A stretch of DNA of 49,665 nt from Actinomycetota bacterium (GTDB lineage Bacteria > Actinomycetota > Actinomycetes > Mycobacteriales > Pseudonocardiaceae), in the NCBI GenBank assembly GCA_021324675.1, contig JAJPIR010000155.1, positions 1-49,665 on the forward strand, read 5' to 3'. Shown piece after piece: positions 42,145 to 49,360 of the stretch (the first letter of the stretch is position 1; every line of letters begins with the position of its first letter). A program made the position numbers and the translations under genes. The notes beneath the pieces were generated by a model. That model saw nothing but the letters and a program-made list of their open reading frames with translations. It was not told where the DNA came from and did not search any database.

Positions 42145-43542
42145 ATGATCTTCCACCAGTACCAGCTTTCGTGCCTGTCGCTGTTCAGCTACCTGGTGGG
42201 TGACGAGTCGACGGGCCGAGCGGTAGTGGTCGATCCCCAACGGGATGTGTCCCAGTACCTCGCCGACGCGGAATCTGCGGGCTTGCGTATCGAGCGCGTG
42301 ATCGAGACGCATGTGCACGCTGACTTCTTGTCCGGCCATCTGGAGTTGGCGAAGGCGACCGGCGCGGTGATCTCCTACGGTGGCGCGGCACAGACAGACT
42401 TCCCGATCGACCCGCTGGCGCACGGCCAGCGGTTGAGGCTCGGCGACGTCGAACTCGAGATCCGGCACACGCCTGGTCACACTCCCGAGTCCGTCTCGAT
42501 AGTGATCTGGGAGCACAGTACGGACCCGGTGCCCTGGGGCGTACTCACCGGCGACACGCTGTTCATCGGTGATGTCGGGCGCCCGGACCTGCTGTCGGCA
42601 TCTGGATGGACAGCGCACGATTTGGCGCGGCAGCTTTACCGCTCACTGCGGGAACAGCTGCTGACCTTGCCCGACGCTACCCGCGTGTACCCGGCGCACG
42701 GCGCCGGCTCGTCGTGCGGCAAGGCACTGTCGGATGCCACCTCCTCGACGATTGGTGAGCAGCGAGCAGCCAACTACGCCCTGCAACCCATGACTGAGGA
42801 AGACTTCGTCGAAGTAGTCACGCAGGGCCAGTCGGTGGCGCCGCTGTATTTCGCCTTCGCCTCGGACGCCAACCGCCATCACCATGAACTACTCGACGAC
42901 CATAAACCGCCGGTGGCGCTGGGTATCGACCAGGTTCTGCGGTTACAGGCTGCCGGTGCCGCAGTGGTCGATGGCCGGGCGCCCGACGTGTTCGCCTCAG
43001 GGCACCTGCGGGGCTCGCTGAACGTCGGGCTCGACGGTCGCTTCGCCGAATACACCGGTGACGTGGTGCGAGCCGGCCAGCCGATCGTGGTGGTCACCGA
43101 TGCGGGACGGGAAACGGAGGCGCGCGTGCGGCTTGCCCGGATCGGGTTTGACAACGTCGCCGGCCACCTCCCCACCGTCGAGCGGGTGCTGGCGCAACAC
43201 CCGGAGTACGGCAGTACCGCAGCGCGCCTGCCGGTGAGCGAGCTCGCTACCTGGCTGGCCGAGGAGCCCGGACTGCAGCTGGTCGACGTCCGCAATGGCG
43301 GTGAGCTGTCTGCCGGCACCCTGCCCGGGGCGCGGCACATCCCGCTCGCTGCCCTCGTTGAACGGATGGGCGAGTTGGATCCGGCAGCCCCGACCGTCGT
43401 GTACTGCGCCAGTGGCTACCGCTCCTCGATCGCCGCCTCAGCACTGCGGGCCAGCGGTGTCACCGTGGTGGCAGACCTCCTCGGTGGTTTCAACGCATGG
43501 TCGGCCAGTGGCCTGCCGGTCGGTGAGGTCTCCCACCCTTGA
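42145..43542 (+). CDS. MBL-fold hydrolase fused to two rhodanese domains
   Basis: ATG 42145 is chosen (GTG 42136 adds three residues). The protein has 465 residues. The metallo-beta-lactamase domain comes first: ETHVHADFLSGH (HxHxDH-type), RHTPGHTPES, TGDTLFIGDVGRPDL and YPAHGAGSSCG, the pattern of persulfide dioxygenases and their relatives. Two rhodanese domains follow (about 260-350 and 365-460). The first lacks the catalytic Cys (VVVTDAGRET); the second has it in YCASGYRSS. Such fusions handle sulfane sulfur, oxidising persulfides and moving sulfur. The TetR gene follows after 33 bases on the same strand. Confidence 0.9.
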   Translation: MIFHQYQLSCLSLFSYLVGDESTGRAVVVDPQRDVSQYLADAESAGLRIERVIETHVHADFLSGHLELAKATGAVISYGGAAQTDFPIDPLAHGQRLRLGDVELEIRHTPGHTPESVSIVIWEHSTDPVPWGVLTGDTLFIGDVGRPDLLSASGWTAHDLARQLYRSLREQLLTLPDATRVYPAHGAGSSCGKALSDATSSTIGEQRAANYALQPMTEEDFVEVVTQGQSVAPLYFAFASDANRHHHELLDDHKPPVALGIDQVLRLQAAGAAVVDGRAPDVFASGHLRGSLNVGLDGRFAEYTGDVVRAGQPIVVVTDAGRETEARVRLARIGFDNVAGHLPTVERVLAQHPEYGSTAARLPVSELATWLAEEPGLQLVDVRNGGELSAGTLPGARHIPLAALVERMGELDPAAPTVVYCASGYRSSIAASALRASGVTVVADLLGGFNAWSASGLPVGEVSHP

Positions 43543-43567
43543 CAGGGTACCTGACGGCGTTCATTCT

Positions 43568-43584
43568 AACTGACGATGTCAGTT
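43568..43584. promoter_or_regulatory. Palindrome overlapping the start of the TetR gene
   Basis: AACTGAC-GAT-GTCAGTT is a perfect 7-bp-arm inverted repeat, and the start codon ATG (43576) lies inside it. It is the natural candidate for autoregulation by the TetR protein. Its half-sites equal those of the palindrome at 6258-6271. Confidence 0.55.
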
Positions 43585-44175
43585 TCACCGATACGCGACA
43601 GGCGAGCTGAGCGGTTCGAAGCCACCCGGCGAGAGATCCTCGGCGTCGCATGGGAGCTGGTGAGAGCCAATGGACTCGGTGCCTTGTCGATGCGAGAACT
43701 CGGTGCGCGGGTCGGGTTGCGAGCCCAGTCGCTGTATGTCTACTTCCCGTCCAAGCACGCCATCTACGACGCGATGTTTGCCGACGCCAACCGTGAACTA
43801 CTCGAAAGGCGTCAGGAACTCGGCCCGGCCGCCGACCCCACGGCCGCGTTGCGGGCACTGGCCCGCCAGTTTGTCGAATTCTGCATCGAGGACCCGGTGC
43901 GTTACCAGTTGCTGTTCCAGCGCACCATCCCCGGCTTCGAGCCATCGGAGGAGTCTTATGCGGTGGCACGTGAGGTGCTCGACTGGGGGCGTCGAGTACT
44001 CGCCGGGGTAGGCGCGACGGATCCCGCTGACGTCGACCTGTACACCGCGTTGATCGCAGGTCTGGTCGCGCAGCAGAACTCCAACGAACCGGGTGGGGAC
44101 CGGTGGACCCGGCAGCTGGACCGGGTGATCGATATGTATCTGGCCGAGGTGGCTCGGCCTCGATCTCAACACTGA
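43576..44175 (+). CDS. TetR-family transcriptional regulator
   Basis: Encodes 199 residues. The helix-turn-helix (about 12-60) reads ATRREILGVAWELVRANGLG, then LSMRELGARVGLRAQSLYVY and FPSKHAIYDAMF. The C-terminal part resembles the WHG-type ligand domain (ALRALARQFVEFCIEDPVRY and QLLFQRTIPGFE). The start codon is within a palindrome. The MBL-fold gene starts 25 bases after its stop and the MDMPI gene follows, so the three probably form one operon under this regulator. Confidence 0.92.
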   Translation: MSVSPIRDRRAERFEATRREILGVAWELVRANGLGALSMRELGARVGLRAQSLYVYFPSKHAIYDAMFADANRELLERRQELGPAADPTAALRALARQFVEFCIEDPVRYQLLFQRTIPGFEPSEESYAVAREVLDWGRRVLAGVGATDPADVDLYTALIAGLVAQQNSNEPGGDRWTRQLDRVIDMYLAEVARPRSQH

Positions 44176-44200
44176 TTCCACATTTTTTCCAGGAGCCCCC

Positions 44201-45040
44201 ATGGCCGCCCCTGCCACGCACGACGTGCTGCCCTACCAGATCGCTGATGACACGTTTCTCATCACCTGGGGGTTGGACGCCCCACCGGTTGGTCACTTTC
44301 CGATGCATTCGATGTTGATCCGGGGCCGGGAGCCGGTCCTGGTTGACACCGGCGCGCCGGCCTGCCGCCAGCAGTGGCTGGCCACGGTAGCCAACCTGGT
44401 CGATCCGGCCGATATCCGGTGGATCTTCCTCTCCCACGACGATCGCGATCACGCCGGCAACCTGCTGCCGGTTCTCGATGCGTGCCCGAACGCGACCCTG
44501 CTGACCACCTGGTTCAGCATCGGCCGGATGGCCGAGGAGTGGGATACGCCCCTGCCGCGCTGCCGGTTCGTCAACGACGGTGATCAGATCGACGCCGGCG
44601 ACCGGATCCTTGTCGCAGCACGCCCCCCGGTGTTCGACAACCCGACCACCCGCGGCCTGCTCGACTCCTCGACCGGAATCTTCTGGTCGGTGGACACCTT
44701 CGCCACCAACACCCCGGACCGGATGCTCGAAGCAGGCGAGCTGGCCGAAGATGAGTTCCGCGATGGGCAATTCCTCGGTGCGCGGCTGGTCGCCCCGTGG
44801 CACCGCTACCTTGACCAGAGCAAATGGGTCGGCTGCGTGGACGCGGTGCAGCGTCTCGGCGCCACCACGATCGCCGGCTGCCATTCACCCGTGCTGCGCG
44901 GTCCACGGATGGAGCAGGCGTTCGACCTGCTGCGGCAGTTGCCCTCACTGGACCCGTGGCGCGAGTTCGACCAGTCCGATCTGGATGGCTGGCTCGCCGA
45001 TGCCGGCGCGTTTTCAGCGCCCCTTACCCCCGTCCCTTAA
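44201..45040 (+). CDS. MBL-fold metallohydrolase
   Basis: Encodes 279 residues. The domain holds HSMLIRGREPVLVDTGAPAC and SHDDRDHAGNLLPVLDACPN, where the usual HxHxDH is replaced by SHDDRDH (the first His becomes part of SH, the second His is Asp). GIFWSVDTFATNT gives the later Asp, and PWHRYLDQSKW the next His. The altered motif resembles flavodiiron-type MBL domains rather than lactamases. No flavodoxin domain is attached. It overlaps nothing, follows TetR by 25 bases and precedes the MDMPI gene by 17 bases. Confidence 0.85.
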   Translation: MAAPATHDVLPYQIADDTFLITWGLDAPPVGHFPMHSMLIRGREPVLVDTGAPACRQQWLATVANLVDPADIRWIFLSHDDRDHAGNLLPVLDACPNATLLTTWFSIGRMAEEWDTPLPRCRFVNDGDQIDAGDRILVAARPPVFDNPTTRGLLDSSTGIFWSVDTFATNTPDRMLEAGELAEDEFRDGQFLGARLVAPWHRYLDQSKWVGCVDAVQRLGATTIAGCHSPVLRGPRMEQAFDLLRQLPSLDPWREFDQSDLDGWLADAGAFSAPLTPVP

Positions 45041-45057
45041 CCCGCCAGGAGGCTGCC

Positions 45058-45813
45058 ATGCAGTCGACCGCCATCGCTATCGAGCAGATTCCCCCGCTAG
45101 AGCACGAGGAGGCTATGCAGCTGGCGCAGACCGAACTCCGGCGCCTCATCGAGTTGATCGACCGGCTTACGCCAGAGGACTTCACCCGGCCCACCGATTG
45201 CACCGGCTGGGACGTCGCCGCGGTGGTCGGCCACCTGCTCGGCATGCTGGAACGCGACGCCGACCCTACCGAGGCTGCCCGGCAGTCCGCGGCTGCCGGG
45301 CAACGGGCTACCACCACCGGCGAGACGTGGATCGACGCGCTCACCGCCTTGCAAGTCGCCGAGCATGCCGAGCTCACCCCCGAGCAGCGGGCCGCGGCCC
45401 TGCGAGCCGCGGCACCGCTCTCACTCGCCGCGCGTAGCCAGGCGACACCCGAGCAGCGGGCCATGACGTTCAATCCAGGGCCTCCCTACGACGAGGAGTG
45501 GACCGCTGGCTACCTCATCGATGTGATCCAGACCCGTGACCCGTGGATGCACCGGATCGACATCTGCCGGGCCACCGGCGCCGAGCTGGTACTGACGCCC
45601 GACCACGATGGGCGCATCATCGCCGACGTTGTCGCCGAGTGGGCACGGCGCCACGGGCAACCCTGCAGCCTGATCCTGAAAGGACCAGGGGGCGGCAGTT
45701 ACATCTCCGGCGCCGGTGGTCCGCACCTCCAGCTCGACGCGGTGCGCTTCTGCCGCCTGCTGTCCGGCCGCGGTGACGCTGAGGGCCTACTCGCCCAGCA
45801 CGTGCCGTTCTGA
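45058..45813 (+). CDS. Maleylpyruvate isomerase family mycothiol-dependent enzyme
   Basis: Encodes 251 residues from ATG 45058, with AGGAGG six bases upstream. The N-terminal MDMPI domain has LAQTELRRLIELIDRLTPED, then FTRPTDCTGWDVAAVVGHLL and GMLERD, where the conserved His after GWDV is the metal ligand, and later Asp and His in TRDPWMHRIDICRATG. The C-terminal part is the usual alpha-beta segment. Enzymes of this kind use mycothiol for isomerisation or detoxification. It is the last gene of the TetR-MBL-MDMPI set. A family B hairpin follows its stop. Confidence 0.9.
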   Translation: MQSTAIAIEQIPPLEHEEAMQLAQTELRRLIELIDRLTPEDFTRPTDCTGWDVAAVVGHLLGMLERDADPTEAARQSAAAGQRATTTGETWIDALTALQVAEHAELTPEQRAAALRAAAPLSLAARSQATPEQRAMTFNPGPPYDEEWTAGYLIDVIQTRDPWMHRIDICRATGAELVLTPDHDGRIIADVVAEWARRHGQPCSLILKGPGGGSYISGAGGPHLQLDAVRFCRLLSGRGDAEGLLAQHVPF

Positions 45814-45826
45814 CCCTGACGGCACC

Positions 45827-45900
45827 ACCCCGATATGGCGGCACATCGAGCTAAAACACCCGTGTTTACCCCAATATCGCTCCATATCGGGGTAAACGCG
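45827..45900. repeat. Palindromic repeat family B, copy 3, between convergent genes
   Basis: ACCCCGATATGG (45827-45838) pairs with CCATATCGGGGT (45882-45893), and CGTGTTTACCCC (45861-45872) pairs with GGGGTAAACGCG (45889-45900), so two alternative hairpins share bases. ACCCCGATATG and CGTGTTTACCC also occur in the copies at 8521 and 9530. It lies between the stops of the MDMPI and ZIP genes and could serve as terminator for both. Confidence 0.75.
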
Positions 45901-45910
45901 GCGTCAGCGA

Positions 45911-46777
45911 CTAGGCGCCACCGGCGCTGAGCAGCATGTCGGTGGCGAAACCGGCCACCAACCCGGTCCACAGGCCCCAGTACAGCATGGACCGGTGCCC
46001 TCCCTGGAGAGCAATAGCGACGAGCTGGATGATCACGTAAAGGATTGATCCGGCGGCCAGGGTCAGGAAAACCAAGCTGACCGGGTCACTGCTGAACTGG
46101 CGGCCCACCAGAGTGCCCAGCATCGTGGGGCCACCACCGATGAGGCCCAAAAGCAAGAGGAATCCCCACCCGGGTGTATCGCTGTCGCTGGCCAGCGGCG
46201 CCACGATGCCGAAACCTTCAGCCGCGTTGTGCAGGGCGAATCCAGCTACCAGCACGGTCGCCAGCTCGACTTTTCCCTGCGCCGCGCTACCGCCGATGGC
46301 CAAGCCCTCACCGAAGTTGTGCAGGCCGATTCCCACTGCGATCAGCAAGGCGAGCCGGCGCGGGGCCGTCAAGCGACTCGCGCCGGCCTCCCGGATCGTC
46401 AGCTCGTCGGCGACCATCGCACCCGGGCCCAGCAGCGGGATCTTGTCCTCACCGACAAGCCACCGCTCGTACCCGGCCAGGGTCAGCAGCCCGACTCCCA
46501 ACCCGGCAAACAGCAGTGCTCCGAAGCCGATCACCGGCATTACGCTGCTTGCACCCTCATGCACCTTCTCCAGCGTAGAGTCGATCATCTCCCAGGCATG
46601 CGTCAGCACGTCCCACATGATGAACAGGAGAATTCCGATCGAGGCCGCGTTGAGGAACACCCGCATACCGGGCGTGGTGCGGCTGTGCCGTGGGCTCCGC
46701 AACCGACCCACCGGTAGCCCAAGCAGAATCGTGACCCCGGCGATGAAACCCAAGGCTAGCGTCTGAACGTTATCCAT
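45911..46777 (-). CDS. ZIP-family metal transporter
   Basis: ATG 46777 (MDNVQTLALGFIAGVTILLG) is preferred over TTG 46783. The protein has 288 residues and about eight helices. The metal-binding helices of ZIP proteins are clear: LIAVGIGLHNFGEGLAIGGS (HNxxEG) and VAGFALHNAAEGFGIVAPLA (HNxAEG). A long cytoplasmic loop between helices 3 and 4 is not His-rich. ZIP proteins move Zn, Fe or Mn into the cytoplasm. An imperfect iron-box-like site lies in the region upstream. The gene stands alone, convergent with the MDMPI gene. Confidence 0.9.
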   Translation of the reverse strand: MDNVQTLALGFIAGVTILLGLPVGRLRSPRHSRTTPGMRVFLNAASIGILLFIMWDVLTHAWEMIDSTLEKVHEGASSVMPVIGFGALLFAGLGVGLLTLAGYERWLVGEDKIPLLGPGAMVADELTIREAGASRLTAPRRLALLIAVGIGLHNFGEGLAIGGSAAQGKVELATVLVAGFALHNAAEGFGIVAPLASDSDTPGWGFLLLLGLIGGGPTMLGTLVGRQFSSDPVSLVFLTLAAGSILYVIIQLVAIALQGGHRSMLYWGLWTGLVAGFATDMLLSAGGA

Positions 46778-47152
46778 AGGCAACCAACCGCCACTTCGGC
46801 GTCAGCAGCATTTCTTCCTGGCCCCTCGCGAGCTGCCAGCCTTCCGCCTGTGAATTAGACCTGTCAAGAAGTCCAACGTGGGATTACCAAAAAGCAACGT
46901 CAATCTTGATATTCATCGGCCATCAGCGCGTGATCGACCGGGCACCCAAGGTGGCGGATGCCATGGCACCTACTCGAATTACACACGTTCTGACATTGTT
47001 GTTATTTAGGTCAGCCTTACGCGTCGAATTAGTTAAGCCGTCCTCACCAATGCACCAGGCCTCGTGTATCGCCATGCGGCCGGGCATGACAGGCTGTGAT
47101 TGACCGATCACGTTCGCGCCAGCAGGCGCACGTAGCCCCGGAGGAGGCATTT
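46778..47152. other. AT-richer intergenic stretch between the ZIP and monooxygenase genes
   Basis: Promoters for both divergent genes must lie here. No gene is seen. It includes the imperfect DtxR/IdeR-type site listed at 47006. Confidence 0.45.
47006..47024. promoter_or_regulatory. Weak DtxR/IdeR-type iron-box candidate
   Basis: TTAGGTCAGCCTTACGCGT agrees with the 19-base actinobacterial iron-box consensus at about 12 of 19 positions; the left half is good, the right half poor. It lies 230 bases from the ZIP start and 130 bases from the monooxygenase start. Binding is speculative. Confidence 0.2.
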
Positions 47153-47479
47153 ATGATCTTCATCGTCGTCAAGTTCACGATCCGTGCCGACCAGAGCGAC
47201 GAGTGGCTGGCGCGCTCCGACGAATTTACTCAAGCCACCCGAAATGAGCCGGGCAACCTCTTTTTCGATTGGTCTCGCAGTGTCGACAACCCGAACCAGT
47301 TCGTCCTCGTCGAAGCCTTCGAGTCAGCCGAAGCAGGCCAGGCTCACGTCAACTCCGAGCACTTCCGAGCTGCCATGGCCTGGATGCCAGATTTGATCGC
47401 GGAAACCCCGGAGATCATCCACGTCGAGGTGCCGCAGGATGGCTGGAGCCGGATGAGCGAGTTGACACCTCGGAACTGA
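47153..47479 (+). CDS. Putative quinol monooxygenase (YgiN / ABM family)
   Basis: ATG 47153 is chosen, with GGAGGAGG five bases upstream. The protein has 108 residues forming one ABM ferredoxin-like unit: MIFIVVKFTIRADQSDEWLA, then EPGNLFFDWSRSVDNPNQFV and LVEAFESAEAGQAHVNSEHF. The catalytic-type residues of this family are not fixed, but the pattern of E-G-x-x-x-F with later H-x-x-S-x-H-F is typical. Members oxidise quinols or polyketide intermediates without cofactor. It is monocistronic with a strong hairpin after it. Confidence 0.9.
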   Translation: MIFIVVKFTIRADQSDEWLARSDEFTQATRNEPGNLFFDWSRSVDNPNQFVLVEAFESAEAGQAHVNSEHFRAAMAWMPDLIAETPEIIHVEVPQDGWSRMSELTPRN

Positions 47480-47509
47480 CAGGCATAAGCCGCATCAACG
47501 AGTGATCAC

Positions 47510-47556
47510 GTTTGTGTGCGTTCCGCGACAATTCCTGTCGCGGAACGCACACAAAC
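47510..47556. terminator. Long perfect hairpin after the monooxygenase gene
   Basis: A 21-bp stem (47510-47530 with 47536-47556) and a five-base loop ATTCC; the left arm begins GTTTGTGTGCG. There is no mismatch. The loop and the flanks are AT-rich. It probably ends the monooxygenase transcript. Confidence 0.8.
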
Positions 47557-47847
47557 AGCGATGTTACTAGGTACGTGTGTAGCGCGTGCGCCGTTGCAGA
47601 GTCAGTCACTCAGCTCATTGTTGATTCTGCCGACGTCGCCGGCCGGAAGACATCAGAAAATTGTAGGTGATGGCCTTGTCCGCGCAAGTCCGCGCTTGAG
47701 CGCTAGCGTCGACGAACGCCAAGCGCTTCGGCGCCGAGTTCGAGCCGTTTGAAACGAACCACGGGGTGCCGATCGTACTGACACCTGCCCTGCCGGATCC
47801 GGAACCGATGTGCCCGCAGTGCCCGCGTACGTAGGTGATGACCGGTA
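47557..47847. other. Intergenic stretch
   Basis: No gene is called. A short rightward frame ends in HGVPIVLTPALPDPEPMCPQ and CPRT then TAG (about 47703-47834) and looks protein-like with a CPxCP tail, but lacks a start. It may be a remnant. Confidence 0.35.
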
Positions 47848-49116
47848 TCAGCCGTGCCGTGGAACGGCACGGGGAACGAGCGCTGCGGTCACCTGCACCC
47901 CGCCCCATCTGAGCGTCCACTTCCTCTCACCGGTGGGTCGGGCATGACGGATCGACGGATTGCCAGGAGGCGGAATGGCTCTAGATCGCACCGAATGTGG
48001 CTGTTGTGGTATCGACACATCCATGCGTGCCGGGCTCGCCGGCGCAATCGTGCAGGATCGAGCTCGGCGTTCGGCTATATGCGCCGCCCCGCTTGCCACT
48101 ACCCATTCCGGGGACGACGGAATGATCACGCGACTAGACCATTGCGCAGATATCAACTCGGCAAGCAACGGAGTCTGTGCTACCTCACCGGTCAGCATGA
48201 TAGCGCTTACCTCAATCCCATTCTCATGGGCTTGCCGAATGACGTGAGCAATGGTGGATAAGCCTGCGTTGATTGCTTCGCGCGCCAATGCCTCGAATTC
48301 TGCCCGGACGATCCGCACCGGGACACGCTGGGCAGGCAAACAGACATCAACAACCGCGGATGTATGCCGGATCAGGTCTTGGCGCGCCCGCCGGCAGGCG
48401 GTGACGACATCGCGCACGGTGGCTCGGTAAGCGGTGTCCGCACCGTCCGAGTGGGTGAGGTGACCGCGCACCTGCTCGAGTACATGCCTGGCTAGCGCGT
48501 GATCAAGCCCCACGGAGCTAAGGTCACCGGTTCGCGAAGTCGCTTCCAGCTGGCCTACGTGGTTCTGGGCGCCAGTCACCAGCGACACGTCGGTGCCGTG
48601 CGCACCAATGTCGGCCACGACAACCGCCTCGGAACAGCTCATCTCTCCGGCGGCAACCGCCGCCGTCACGGCTGCAACCGGGATGCTCACCATTGATGTG
48701 GGTACGCCTTCCGCTTCGGTGCAGGTCAGCGCGGAATGCAGCACAGACGTCTCGTATGGTCCCCATCCGCCGGGGTGGGCGATGACAAGCTGTGTGACGT
48801 CGGACCCGCCCGCACATCGCCGCAGGAGGCCGCCAACAGTCATGGCTACAAGGTCGGCACCGAGACGGGCGCTGCCGTCACTACCGATCACGGGCACCGG
48901 GTCGCCGACACGACCGCAGAAGTCACGAAACACCGCGCCGACGCCTGATGCGATGAACTGCTCGGCCTGCGCACCCATCAGCGTGCCCATCCCCGGGGCA
49001 GTCACCAGGACCGGAGGTACGGACATCCGAGCCGCAGGTGGCCCGGGCGTGTCCAGGCTAGTCATGACAGCACCAATGGAATGCCCACCCAACTCAACAC
49101 CTATACAGCAACGCAT
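47848..49116 (-). CDS. Hsp70-family (actin-like ATPase) protein lacking a substrate-binding domain
   Basis: Encodes 422 residues. The actin-fold ATPase motifs can be read: phosphate 1, CIGVELGGHSIGAV (about 4-17); phosphate 2, VVVADIGAHGTDVSLVTG (about 166-183); and the adenosine motif, SAIMLTGEVAQTPLLAELI (about 300-318). These match DnaK-type ATPases, but the beta-sandwich substrate domain is absent; the tail (about 350-422) is basic and Pro-rich. Such short Hsp70-like proteins occur in many actinobacteria with unknown roles. GGAGCGAGG lies before the ATG. It is divergent from the repeat-protein gene at 49361 across 244 bases. Confidence 0.82.
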   Translation of the reverse strand: MRCCIGVELGGHSIGAVMTSLDTPGPPAARMSVPPVLVTAPGMGTLMGAQAEQFIASGVGAVFRDFCGRVGDPVPVIGSDGSARLGADLVAMTVGGLLRRCAGGSDVTQLVIAHPGGWGPYETSVLHSALTCTEAEGVPTSMVSIPVAAVTAAVAAGEMSCSEAVVVADIGAHGTDVSLVTGAQNHVGQLEATSRTGDLSSVGLDHALARHVLEQVRGHLTHSDGADTAYRATVRDVVTACRRARQDLIRHTSAVVDVCLPAQRVPVRIVRAEFEALAREAINAGLSTIAHVIRQAHENGIEVSAIMLTGEVAQTPLLAELISAQWSSRVIIPSSPEWVVASGAAHIAERRARSCTIAPASPARMDVSIPQQPHSVRSRAIPPPGNPSIRHARPTGERKWTLRWGGVQVTAALVPRAVPRHG

Positions 49117-49344
49117 GCCTCGCTCCGATCCTCCGCCGCACTATTCCGCGCAGCTTTCTTGCAGCTGGACTGAACCTAGTTACGCAATCCGAAGACCGGC
49201 TTGGCGTTAGCTGTGTATTCGCTGGGAGCCGCACGGATCTGCGGGCCGGCCGCACGCTGACAATATGCCCAGCAGGCCCACAGGGAAACCACAGGAACAG
49301 GTTTTAGCGTCTCCCCCGAAGTTGACAGGTATAGGCCGATCAAC

Positions 49345-49351
49345 AAGGAGG
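49345..49351 (+). promoter_or_regulatory. Strong ribosome binding site of the repeat-protein gene
   Basis: AAGGAGG ends nine bases before ATG 49361. It supports real translation of the truncated gene that follows. Confidence 0.8.
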
Positions 49352-49360
49352 AAACGAAAA

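Noticed and set aside
47474-49347. Similarity of TGACAGGCATAAGCCGCATC at about 47477 to TGACAGGTATAGGCCGATCA at about 49323
   Set aside because: About 25 of 30 bases match with gaps, but the first lies across the monooxygenase stop codon and no function would link them; chance is likely.
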